NCBI RefSeq assembly: GCF_015687155.1
Contig: NZ_JADPQF010000001.1
Span: forward strand, 1,240,001-1,304,000
DNA: 64,000 nucleotides
Direction: 5' to 3'
DNA from: Aliikangiella sp. G2MR2-5
GTDB taxonomy: Bacteria > Pseudomonadota > Gammaproteobacteria > Enterobacterales > Kangiellaceae
The notes beneath the pieces were generated by a model. It saw only the letters and a list, made by a program, of their open reading frames with translations. It was not told where the DNA came from and did not search any database. Below, piece after piece: positions 36,547 through 44,231 of the stretch. The stretch's first letter is position 1. Every line of letters begins with the position of its first letter. The translations under genes were made by a program, and so were the position numbers.

Positions 36547-37953
36547 TTATTTAAAGATCTTAATAGCTTCAGTAATTCCGCCTTGATGAATATTGAGTTT
36601 AAATGTTTTACCCTCATCATTTTGTACGAACTCGAAAAACGCCGGAGCAACTCTTAAGTCGTAAGTTTTCTCGCTTTGCGGAAATAAATCAAACACGCCT
36701 AGCCCTTGAATATCTCCTTTCAGTCTGCCACCCACAGCTCGAATCTTTATCGATGTATTTGGTGACTTGTATTCTCCAGCGTAATCTTCCAGGACTTTTT
36801 GTGTAATCGGTGCTTTTAGAATCTTTATGTTGTAGAGGTATATTTCTGGCTTGTAGCTGCCATTATTTTTGCTACTAGAAAGTCTATAAGCATCTTTATA
36901 AGCAGATATGGCTTCATTAATTTGACCATTAAGCTCATAAGACTGAGCTAAGATTTGGAAGTTATAGTGGTTTTTTGGGTAGTGATTTACCAAAAATCCA
37001 CTAACAGAGAGTGCGCTCTTATAATCTTGACGGGTTAGAAGATCGTTTGCTAAAAAGGCGTAGCTTTCTTCTTTTTGCTTCGCGGCAGTTCCATACTTTT
37101 CAGTCATTAGTTTCTCATGTTTTTCAAATTTTTCAATTGAAAAGTCTTCAATTTTTATATCTGATAAATGCATATCTTGAAATATATGAGCAAGACCATG
37201 GTAATTGCCAAGCAATGGAACAGACATATGACCTTCGCCTTCTAATATTGCATGCTTAACAATTTTTTGTTCTTTCGCTTTAGCAGGAAGAGCATCGTAG
37301 AAAGACTTGAGCTCATTTTTCATTCCAACGCCCTCCTCACTACCAATTGAAAAATATACTGAAGAGTCAAAATTAGAGTCTAGCTTGAACCGTTTGCTGG
37401 CTTCTCTAATACACCAATTATTATTCCACCAAAAAGCAGGACTATTTATGATATAAGCGTCAAAATCACCAGGATATTTAATTAATGAAAAGCCGGCAAA
37501 AAGTCCACCTAGCGAATGACCCTGGAGTACCTTAAAATCATGAGTTCTATATTTTTTTTCAATTACCGGCATTAATTCACTAGTAATAAAATCGTGAAAA
37601 CTAACAGCTCCACGCTTTATCAAGTTCTCTTCATTATCAAAAAGTGGCTTGAAGTCATAGTCTCGGTTGTCACTTTCTATGCCAACAGCAATTATAGGTG
37701 GTACCTTGCCGGAACGAATTAGCACATCCAGAGCGCCTGAAATATGCCGAAAATTCTGATTCGCATCCAAATAATACATTACAGGATATTCATGTAGAGA
37801 GTCATTATAACCTAATGGCAAAGTCACTTTTATCGATAAGCTTTTCTGTAAGATATTAGATTTAACTTCTAAATTTTCTACAAACGGACTTTCCTCGGAT
37901 GTCTGCACACTCAGCGACCAAAACATGCACAAAGATAATATCACTCTAATCAT
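36547..37953 (-). CDS. Secreted esterase (IroE/Fes-like fold) with C-terminal TPR repeats
   Basis: This 468-residue protein has an N-terminal signal sequence (about 1-18) and a putative esterase domain of the alpha/beta-hydrolase type used by siderophore and feruloyl esterases. Supporting segments are YPVMYYLDANQNF, SDNRDYDF, and Ser147 in QGHSLGGLFAGF, then a His in EGEGHMSVP. From about 290 to 385 are helical TPR-like repeats (LTRQDYKSALSVSGFLVNHY; LNGQINEAISAYKDAYRL). A small beta-rich tail ends the protein. The substrate is unknown. A siderophore role is not supported by any neighbouring iron gene. Confidence 0.8.
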   Translation of the reverse strand: MIRVILSLCMFWSLSVQTSEESPFVENLEVKSNILQKSLSIKVTLPLGYNDSLHEYPVMYYLDANQNFRHISGALDVLIRSGKVPPIIAVGIESDNRDYDFKPLFDNEENLIKRGAVSFHDFITSELMPVIEKKYRTHDFKVLQGHSLGGLFAGFSLIKYPGDFDAYIINSPAFWWNNNWCIREASKRFKLDSNFDSSVYFSIGSEEGVGMKNELKSFYDALPAKAKEQKIVKHAILEGEGHMSVPLLGNYHGLAHIFQDMHLSDIKIEDFSIEKFEKHEKLMTEKYGTAAKQKEESYAFLANDLLTRQDYKSALSVSGFLVNHYPKNHYNFQILAQSYELNGQINEAISAYKDAYRLSSSKNNGSYKPEIYLYNIKILKAPITQKVLEDYAGEYKSPNTSIKIRAVGGRLKGDIQGLGVFDLFPQSEKTYDLRVAPAFFEFVQNDEGKTFKLNIHQGGITEAIKIFK

Positions 37954-38232
37954 TTCACTATTCCTTACAAAACTAATAAGTCTCTAAAAATTCATAAATA
38001 GTTTGGGTCTTTAGCTGATTTTTACTTTATCTTGAATTAGATAAGACAGGGTGGATGCAATTACTTGGCGTAAAAAGCGGAGTTCACCTTAATAATCTTT
38101 TAATATCAGCAAGTTAGAGCTCATTGGTAATTCCAATGTTTGAGTGGCAAAAATTCTATTTTTATATCTAATAGCTTAGTATTTCATTTAAATACTAGCA
38201 ACAGGTTAACGAATCCAGAATAGCTACAACGA

Positions 38233-38640
38233 TTAGGCTGATGCTCCCCACTTAGCAATCAGTTCCAGTAATGAGTCAAATTCGACAGGCTTTTGATAAT
38301 AATCATTCATACCGAGACTTAATAATTCGTCTTTTTCAGCTTCAGATGCTGCCGTTAACGCAATAATTGGCGTTGTAATGCCTATATTGCGAATTTCCTG
38401 AGTCGCTCTAACCCCATCCCATTCAGGCATTTGATAATCCATTAGAATGACGTCAAAAGGCTGAGTGGAAGCCAAAGTAAATGCAGACTTGCCATCGGTA
38501 GCCGTTGCTACTATAGCACCTTCCATTTCAAGAATATCTTCCAACATCCCTAAAGTCATATTCTCATCGTCAACAGCTAACACATTTAAGCCTTTTAGCA
38601 CTTGCTCAGCAGGCTCACTTATCTCATTAAATGCAGACAT
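38233..38640 (-). CDS. Single-domain response regulator (CheY-like), stressosome-linked
   Basis: The 135-residue protein is a receiver domain only, with about 17 leading residues. Acidic residues are Asp24-Asp25, the phosphoacceptor is Asp68 (LMDYQMP), the switch residue is Thr96 and the conserved Lys is 117 (KPV). It has no output domain, so it must act by binding a partner or as a phosphate relay or sink. It lies 176 bp downstream of the RsbX-kinase fusion gene on the same strand, making it the likely target of that kinase. A separate promoter in the gap is possible. Confidence 0.88.
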   Translation of the reverse strand: MSAFNEISEPAEQVLKGLNVLAVDDENMTLGMLEDILEMEGAIVATATDGKSAFTLASTQPFDVILMDYQMPEWDGVRATQEIRNIGITTPIIALTAASEAEKDELLSLGMNDYYQKPVEFDSLLELIAKWGASA

Positions 38641-38816
38641 ATTTCATCCTTAATCAGAGATTCTCCGACATCTTTGAACGCTATGAATCCTTGGAATAAT
38701 TCACCTAGAAGTTTAGAACGCAGTCGCAATTAATTCCAATAATTGCAAAACAAAGTGCTTTAATAAAATTATCGGATATTTCAATAAACTTTATTACATT
38801 TAAATACTATAAAAAA

Positions 38817-40688
38817 TCAAGCCACCAGGTTTACTGAAAATCTGGTGCCATTATCTATCGGCGCGTAGGTTAAACTGCCGCCCATATTTTTATCAACTAT
38901 GGTTTTAGAAATATAGAGTCCCATTCCTGTGCCGTTGCCATGGCTTTTTGTTGTAAAGTAGGGTTCAAATATTCTGTTTGCAACAAGCTCCGGGATCCCG
39001 CCAGCATTATCTTCGATGACGACTAAACCTTGCCGGGACAGTATATCTATTCTGCGCTCTTCGATATTATTCTCGATAAATGCGTCTTTCGCGTTTGAAA
39101 TAAGATTTAAAATTACCTGCTGAAACTCAGAGTAATATCCATTCAACTGAAAATTATCTGCGTCCAAATTTACCAATATTTTATGTCGAGCCAGCTGAGC
39201 TCTCTGCATTGATATTACACTTTGTATTGCCTCGCTAATTTTAAAAAGTTCCTTTTCTTTATCAGTGCGAAAAAAATTTCTGAAATCGTCTATCGTCTTA
39301 CTCATAAAATTAATTGTTTTTAGATTACTACTGACAAAATCATCAATATAGGCCTCATCAACTTTTTGATGCTTATACATATACTTTACTTTTTGAATTC
39401 TTATGGCGATTTCATTGATAGGTTGACGCCATTGATGTGCAATTGCACCGATCATTTCTCCCATCGACGCCAGCTTTGCCTGCTGGCTGATTAACTTGTC
39501 TTTTTTTTGGTGATCCTTAAAATTCGAATAGCTTTTCTTATCCAGACCAAATTGAACCATTTCTCTGATGTTTTCAAGCTCTTTGGAGGAAGTATCAACT
39601 GATTCTTCTAATCTTACTTGTATTACACACTGTTTACTGTCCTGACGATAAAAGAAGGCCCCCTTGCCAAAAATCGGGAATATTTTCTTAGCCATATTCT
39701 CTTCAAGCGAAAATTGGAGATATAAGTAATTTCCTTTCAGATAAAGCCGTATCTCCATATCAAAATCTCTGGCCACCTCTATTAGTACCGTAATCAATTT
39801 GCATTTCAATTTTTTTGATAAGTCCAAAAAATCAAATATATCGTTGAGTCTACGGTCGATTAATGGTGAGTAGTGTAAAGTTAAAAAACATTCACTTTTT
39901 ATCAACTCATTATCTAAAGAAGAATTTTTCGAATAGTTTTTGAAGATAAAATCCAAGTCCTGAACTACCACTTTTTGAGCATTTTCCTGTTCGAGTCTGA
40001 TACTTCTTCCAGATTCGGCTATTACCGGTTTTATGACTTTAATTGGCAATATTTCTTTGTTTTCTGATGGATAATTAATGACCGAATCAATAGTACCGGG
40101 CATAGAGTATTTAGCAAAAAGGCAGGCGGCATCGTCATTAGGCGTTCCATAGTCTTCAACAATCTTTTTAGCAATTAGTTTTTCATCGTCAATAGAAGTA
40201 AGGCTTGCAATGGCATTTTTTATTGCTGATTTCACACCATCAGTTGACAGAAAAATATAATCGTTATGCTTTAGCTTTGTGGCATTCGAGAGGATTGTGT
40301 CTGGAGGAAGCAAACCAAGCAAGCCCTCCTGTCTCTTTAACTGAATCACACTTTCATTTCGACAGATAATCAACTGGAGATTTCCAACACACTGGTAGCT
40401 AAGCATTGGAATATTTTTCTTAATACGACCTACAAATAATGCCAACCCTTGCTTTTTTAAACTTGGCAATTTAGATATCATGGAGAAAAGTCTGGTAATT
40501 GGCAGTGAGGCATTTTGAATTACCACGTCCTGAATTTCATCAGCTATCATACCGGCAATTCGTAGCCCATGCCCCCCTACATCGCCCACCACCAATAGAT
40601 GATTTTCATTTTCTTCCACATGGATAATAAAATCTCCACAACCACTCTTTTGGTTAAACGGTTGACAAAATTGACCGACATGAAGCAT
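38817..40688 (-). CDS. RsbX-type PP2C phosphatase fused to a histidine kinase
   Basis: This 623-residue soluble fusion begins with a PP2C domain (about 1-195) like B. subtilis RsbX. It shows GCGDF (Asp19), GDVGGHG (Asp36), CVGNLQLI, STDG (Asp150) and NDDAA (Asp185-186), so the metal-binding acids are intact. Residues about 245-365 are unassigned and faintly resemble a degenerate HATPase (LITVLIEVARDFDMEIRLYL). A histidine kinase follows, with phosphoacceptor His418 in AIAHQWRQPIN, N box LISNAKDAF, IEDNAGGIP and GTGMGLYISK. No membrane helix is present. The ATG abuts the rsbT stop codon, so translation is coupled. By analogy, the phosphatase resets RsbR/RsbS while the kinase drives the receiver at 38233. 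Confidence 0.88.
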   Translation of the reverse strand: MLHVGQFCQPFNQKSGCGDFIIHVEENENHLLVVGDVGGHGLRIAGMIADEIQDVVIQNASLPITRLFSMISKLPSLKKQGLALFVGRIKKNIPMLSYQCVGNLQLIICRNESVIQLKRQEGLLGLLPPDTILSNATKLKHNDYIFLSTDGVKSAIKNAIASLTSIDDEKLIAKKIVEDYGTPNDDAACLFAKYSMPGTIDSVINYPSENKEILPIKVIKPVIAESGRSIRLEQENAQKVVVQDLDFIFKNYSKNSSLDNELIKSECFLTLHYSPLIDRRLNDIFDFLDLSKKLKCKLITVLIEVARDFDMEIRLYLKGNYLYLQFSLEENMAKKIFPIFGKGAFFYRQDSKQCVIQVRLEESVDTSSKELENIREMVQFGLDKKSYSNFKDHQKKDKLISQQAKLASMGEMIGAIAHQWRQPINEIAIRIQKVKYMYKHQKVDEAYIDDFVSSNLKTINFMSKTIDDFRNFFRTDKEKELFKISEAIQSVISMQRAQLARHKILVNLDADNFQLNGYYSEFQQVILNLISNAKDAFIENNIEERRIDILSRQGLVVIEDNAGGIPELVANRIFEPYFTTKSHGNGTGMGLYISKTIVDKNMGGSLTYAPIDNGTRFSVNLVA

Positions 40689-41084
40689 TTATAGTTCCTT
40701 TACACAAGTTAATTTTGTTCCAGATGAAGAAGTCGTAATATCCAGATCATCACACATACGAATTAGTGATGGAATTCCAAGCCCAAGACTACCTGAACTA
40801 CTATAACCATCTTGCATAGCAGCTTCAAAATCATTAACAAATCCGGGACCATTGTCTTCGGCAATAATCAGAAGGCTGTTTGGCAAGTCCACTGAAAGGG
40901 TAATCACCCCTTCTGATGAATATTTAATAATGTTATAGGCAAGCTCCGATATTATCGTTGTTATCTCAGTTGTCTTAATTTCATCATCAGTGATCGACTT
41001 AGCAAAGTGCTCTGCTCGACTAATAATTCCATCAATACTGATATTTTTATCAACTATTAAGTTCAAGTATGGCATTTCTAACAT
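40689..41084 (-). CDS. rsbT: Stressosome switch serine kinase RsbT
   Basis: This 131-residue GHKL-fold kinase has the N box in ISELAYNIIKYSS (Glu47, Asn51), the G1 box AEDNGPGF (77-81), and MQDGYSSSGSLGLGIPS, which closely matches B. subtilis RsbT. In known stressosomes RsbT phosphorylates RsbR and RsbS, is released, and activates a downstream partner. It overlaps rsbS by 35 bp from this ATG (26 bp from the ATG at 41075, equally possible). The released-RsbT target is not obvious here; the adjacent fusion kinase is a candidate. Confidence 0.92.
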   Translation of the reverse strand: MLEMPYLNLIVDKNISIDGIISRAEHFAKSITDDEIKTTEITTIISELAYNIIKYSSEGVITLSVDLPNSLLIIAEDNGPGFVNDFEAAMQDGYSSSGSLGLGIPSLIRMCDDLDITTSSSGTKLTCVKEL

Positions 41085-41394
41085 CTAACGCAGTAGAGAA
41101 GTAAATGTCGTCTACAAAAGTAAATATAATCGAAGCACTAACCGCATCGAATCCACAAACACAAACGCTAATACCACTAATCTCCAACACATCAATAAGC
41201 TTCTGCAATGCGTAAACATTTTCACTGGTGATATATTCGAAAGACTCGATATTGATAGCAGTCTTCGAGATACTTTCTTCCTTAATTCTTTTGCTGACAA
41301 GAAATCCGCAATTTGCTATCTCGAGATCATCTCTTTGTAGACCAATTACTGCTACATTGTCGATCACCACTACAGAGCTGTTAAGACTATTCAT
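41050..41394 (-). CDS. rsbS: Stressosome scaffold STAS protein RsbS
   Basis: This 114-residue single STAS domain aligns with RsbS of B. subtilis. Ser57 in EYITSENV occupies the place of the phosphorylated Ser59. The second half (SGISVCVCGFDAVSASIIF) matches the RsbS region that follows the helix. It sits between rsbR (8-bp overlap) and rsbT (26-35-bp overlap), the order conserved in all rsbRST modules. It would form the stressosome core with RsbR and hold RsbT. Confidence 0.85.
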   Translation of the reverse strand: MNSLNSSVVVIDNVAVIGLQRDDLEIANCGFLVSKRIKEESISKTAINIESFEYITSENVYALQKLIDVLEISGISVCVCGFDAVSASIIFTFVDDIYFSTALDVRNAILELNS

Positions 41395-41869
41395 TAAATT
41401 GAACCAGCTTTAATCCAACTGCTTCATAAGCTTTCTGCATACCATCCTGTAACGTGCTGGTTGTATCAATATCGCGTACATCCACACCTAAGTTAACTAT
41501 ATTTTGTGAAATGATTGGCGAAATGCCGGTAATTATAGTTTTACATCCCATTAATTTAGTCGCTTTAGCAATTTTTATTAAGTGAGCGGCGACAGCACTA
41601 TCCACGACCTTAATTCCAGCAATGTCCAGCACTACCACTCTTAAGGACATTGGTTTTATACTGTCAAGCACATCTTCCATTATCTTTTGTGACTTTACCG
41701 AATCAACTGCGCCCACCAAAGGAACCATTAGTACGCGCTCCGCAATTTTCAGCATCGGAAGGTCGAAGCGTGAGGATTCTATTTGGTCATACAGGCCATC
41801 GATTTCTTTTTGTTGCGATTGAATTTTATTAGTCTTATCAGAATCACCAGTAGTTTTCTTATTGCTCAT
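41387..41869 (-). CDS. Minimal RsbR-type STAS protein
   Basis: This 160-residue protein has a polar N-terminal tail of about 40 residues (partly coiled coil, QSQQKEIDGLYDQIESS) and one RsbR-like STAS domain (about 41-155; VPLVGAVDSVKSQKIMEDVL). The two RsbR phosphosites are at Ser91 (DIAGIKVVDSAVA; Thr171 in B. subtilis) and Thr114 (ITGISP; Thr205). It lacks the N-terminal globin-like or other sensor domain of typical RsbR. A ribosome-binding site AAGGA precedes the ATG by 7 nt. It is the first gene of the four-gene rsb operon. Confidence 0.85.
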   Translation of the reverse strand: MSNKKTTGDSDKTNKIQSQQKEIDGLYDQIESSRFDLPMLKIAERVLMVPLVGAVDSVKSQKIMEDVLDSIKPMSLRVVVLDIAGIKVVDSAVAAHLIKIAKATKLMGCKTIITGISPIISQNIVNLGVDVRDIDTTSTLQDGMQKAYEAVGLKLVQFNE

Positions 41870-42152
41870 AAAGAATTCCTTATCTAATGTTAGCCTTTTT
41901 AATTGGCTGGAGGGTGTGCTAGCTTAAGTAATAAATGAGATTTATCATTAAATGGGATTTAGTATTAAAAGTTTGTTTTAGTATAGAAGTGGTTATATAG
42001 ATTTTCTACTTCGGAACATGCAATTTTTTTGACAGGGTTAATTAAAGTATCGTCTTTTGGCACAATCAAAAGCACGCATCTCCATTAGAGATTGTGACCT
42101 TATTGTGACTTTTCATATATTATCCTGTTAGCAGCATATTCAAGGTTTTATT
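41870..42152. promoter_or_regulatory. Divergent regulatory region between rsbR and the OmpR-type regulator
   Basis: Direct repeats ATTGTGACCTT / ATTGTGACTTT (42091-42101 and 42102-42112) are 11 bp apart, the spacing of tandem OmpR-family binding sites. A -35-like TTGTGA (42092-42097) and TATATT (42116-42121), 18 bp apart, could form the promoter of the rightward gene, overlapping the repeats. On the leftward side no clear sigma-70 promoter was found, so the rsb operon promoter is unassigned. Confidence 0.5.
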
Positions 42153-42833
42153 ATGATAGTACTGGTTGTTGAAGATGATATTGATCTATCCGAGTTGATC
42201 GCAGAATTTCTCGAGTCAGAGTCAATCGAATGTGACACCGCATTTAATGGTGTTATGGGATTAGAGCTTATCAGGCGAAATAGTTACGATGTCATAATTC
42301 TGGACTTAAACTTGCCTCGCCTTGATGGATTGTCGCTCTGTTCCGAATGTCGTAACAACGGGATTTCAACACCAATCCTGATGCTCACTGCGCGTGATAC
42401 TATTGATGACAAAATCAAAGGGTTTGAAAGTGGTAGTGACGATTACCTTGTGAAGCCATTTGAGCTCAAGGAGCTTCTTGTTAGAGTAAAAGCACTCAGT
42501 CGGCGTTACATCAATCCGTCCAATCAGCTGACAGTAGACGATCTTTTTATTAATACAGCTACACATCAGGCCTTCAGAAATGAAAAACTCTTAACACTAA
42601 GTCCTAATGAATGGAAAGTACTAGAGTTCTTAATGCGCAATAGCCCCCGAGTAGTACCACGTAGTCAATTGGAAACTCTGATTTGGCCCGACGGAGAACC
42701 CTCTACCAATGCATTGAAAACCTTAATATACCGGCTACGCAAAATAATTGACAATAATAGTGACCGCCCTTTAATTCATACTATACGAGGAGCAGGTATT
42801 ACTCTGAGGAGCAGTGATGAATCCAAAAACTAG
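42153..42833 (+). CDS. OmpR/PhoB-family response regulator
   Basis: This 226-residue regulator has a receiver (1-120) with Asp8-Asp9, phosphoacceptor Asp51, Thr79 and Lys101. A winged-helix DNA-binding domain (about 130-222) contains LSPNEWKVLEFLMRNSPRVVPRSQLE and LIYRLRKIID. An AAGG ribosome-binding site precedes the ATG. The kinase gene overlaps its end by 17 bp. The 11-bp direct repeats in its own promoter suggest autoregulation. Confidence 0.93.
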   Translation: MIVLVVEDDIDLSELIAEFLESESIECDTAFNGVMGLELIRRNSYDVIILDLNLPRLDGLSLCSECRNNGISTPILMLTARDTIDDKIKGFESGSDDYLVKPFELKELLVRVKALSRRYINPSNQLTVDDLFINTATHQAFRNEKLLTLSPNEWKVLEFLMRNSPRVVPRSQLETLIWPDGEPSTNALKTLIYRLRKIIDNNSDRPLIHTIRGAGITLRSSDESKN

Positions 42834-44097
42834 TGTCATTCGCTACATTGGAATTAATACTGGTCTGTTGATCGTTTCACTAATAGCTGTTTACTCATTT
42901 ACTATCAGCAGGGTTTATAACTGGGGAACCTTTGATACCACCCACTACTATATGAGCCTTGATGCAGAAAGGCTTGCAAAATACCTGGAAAAGCATGGAA
43001 AACTTCCTCAACCAATACTAGCTGATACAGACTACTATCTGGATTTTAGTGATATTCCACAAAACCTTGGCAAATTATTTCCACGAAAAAAGCATAAAGA
43101 AGGTGAGCTTCTGGTGCAGGAAGTTGATGGTTTGGTTGTTTATCTATTGCCTACACAGTCACCAATTGGCGATGAGTTTTTCTATATCGTTAATATTTAC
43201 AATGAGTCGCTCGATAGCTATGAGGTTGAAATTGATATTCCAGAGCTATTGCTGATGCTTGCCATATTAATTTTACTTATCTTTGTTTTGTTAGTTCGAA
43301 TGCTTGTAGTCGGTATAATCGCGCCAATTCGTTCCCTAACCCGGTGGGCAAACTCAATTCAGTCGAGCACAGAGCAAAACTATATGGTCGCCCTACCCAA
43401 TTTAAAGTTTTCTGAGTTGACGATTGTGGCCGAGCGTCTAGAATCTGCAATTGTAACTATAAAAAAACTAACCAAAAAAGAGGTTAACTTTCTACAATCA
43501 TTAAGTCACGAATTACGTACACCAATTACTGTAATCAATGCTGCTCTTGAACTCATAAAAATGAACGGAGATTTCATCAACGAAAAACAGCAAGGTTGGC
43601 TCGAAAAAATTCAAAATGCCAGCAACAATATGCTTTCTACAAACGAGTGTTTATTATGGTTATGGAAACGTAAAAAAGTAATAATGAATAAAGAAAGTAT
43701 TCTTATCTCACGATTAATAGAAGAATGTATCAGCAAGAACAAATACCTGTTAAGAGGGAAATCAGTAGACATATCGCTCGAAATACAGCCTGAGCTCACT
43801 TTCACAGCAGAACAAAAACTATTATTTATGGTTACAAACAATCTGATTCGTAATGCCTTTCAATACACCGCGGATGGTACTATCGAGATTAGAGCATCAT
43901 CTGAAATGCTTGAAATCATCAATCCATCCCCCAACTCAAGCCAAACCCGGAATAACGAATCGATTGACTTCAACTTCGACCATGGTTACGGAGTTGGTCT
44001 GTTTCTTGTCAACGAAATCTGTACTCAGCAACACTGGTCTTTTGATTTGACCAGCGACGATAAGCTTTTTCGCGCATCTTTAAAAGTCCGGTGCTAG
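42817..44097 (+). CDS. Membrane sensor histidine kinase, partner of the OmpR-type regulator
   Basis: I take the ATG at 42817, which has a GAGGA ribosome-binding site 7 nt away; a GTG one codon earlier is less well placed. The kinase (426 residues) has two membrane helices (about 11-32 and 144-168) around a periplasmic domain of about 110 residues. A HAMP linker follows, then the H box SLSHELRTPITV (His231 by this start) and an ATPase domain with the N box NNLIRNAFQY and GYGVGLFLV. The usual DxGxG G1 box is replaced by IINPSPNSSQ, so nucleotide binding may be unusual. Some kinases with reduced G1 boxes are still active. Confidence 0.9.
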   Translation: MNPKTSVIRYIGINTGLLIVSLIAVYSFTISRVYNWGTFDTTHYYMSLDAERLAKYLEKHGKLPQPILADTDYYLDFSDIPQNLGKLFPRKKHKEGELLVQEVDGLVVYLLPTQSPIGDEFFYIVNIYNESLDSYEVEIDIPELLLMLAILILLIFVLLVRMLVVGIIAPIRSLTRWANSIQSSTEQNYMVALPNLKFSELTIVAERLESAIVTIKKLTKKEVNFLQSLSHELRTPITVINAALELIKMNGDFINEKQQGWLEKIQNASNNMLSTNECLLWLWKRKKVIMNKESILISRLIEECISKNKYLLRGKSVDISLEIQPELTFTAEQKLLFMVTNNLIRNAFQYTADGTIEIRASSEMLEIINPSPNSSQTRNNESIDFNFDHGYGVGLFLVNEICTQQHWSFDLTSDDKLFRASLKVRC

Positions 44098-44154
44098 CCC
44101 GTTAACCCAGGTAAGGATTCATTTTTTGATAAGAACAGCATATTCAGTTTTTTA

Positions 44155-44176
44155 CTTGTGACCATTCTGTTACTTT
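44155..44176 (+). promoter_or_regulatory. Possible second binding site for the OmpR-type regulator
   Basis: CTTGTGACCAT followed immediately by TCTGTTACTTT gives two 11-mers that share TGT, AC and T positions with the repeats at 42091. It lies 56 bp before the amidohydrolase start. Resemblance is partial and could be chance. Confidence 0.25.
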
Positions 44177-44231
44177 GAGGATGTTAGTCTCTATTCATAA
44201 TAATACCATGCATAAGTACTAGAAGGTTTAT

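Noticed and set aside
36547-37953. Enterochelin esterase role
   Set aside because: The fold fits, but no siderophore synthesis or uptake gene is adjacent and the TPR tail is foreign to Fes/IroE.
42029-42055. TTGACA before the OmpR-type regulator as a promoter
   Set aside because: No -10-like hexamer stands 16-18 bp downstream; the TTGTGA/TATATT pair fits better.
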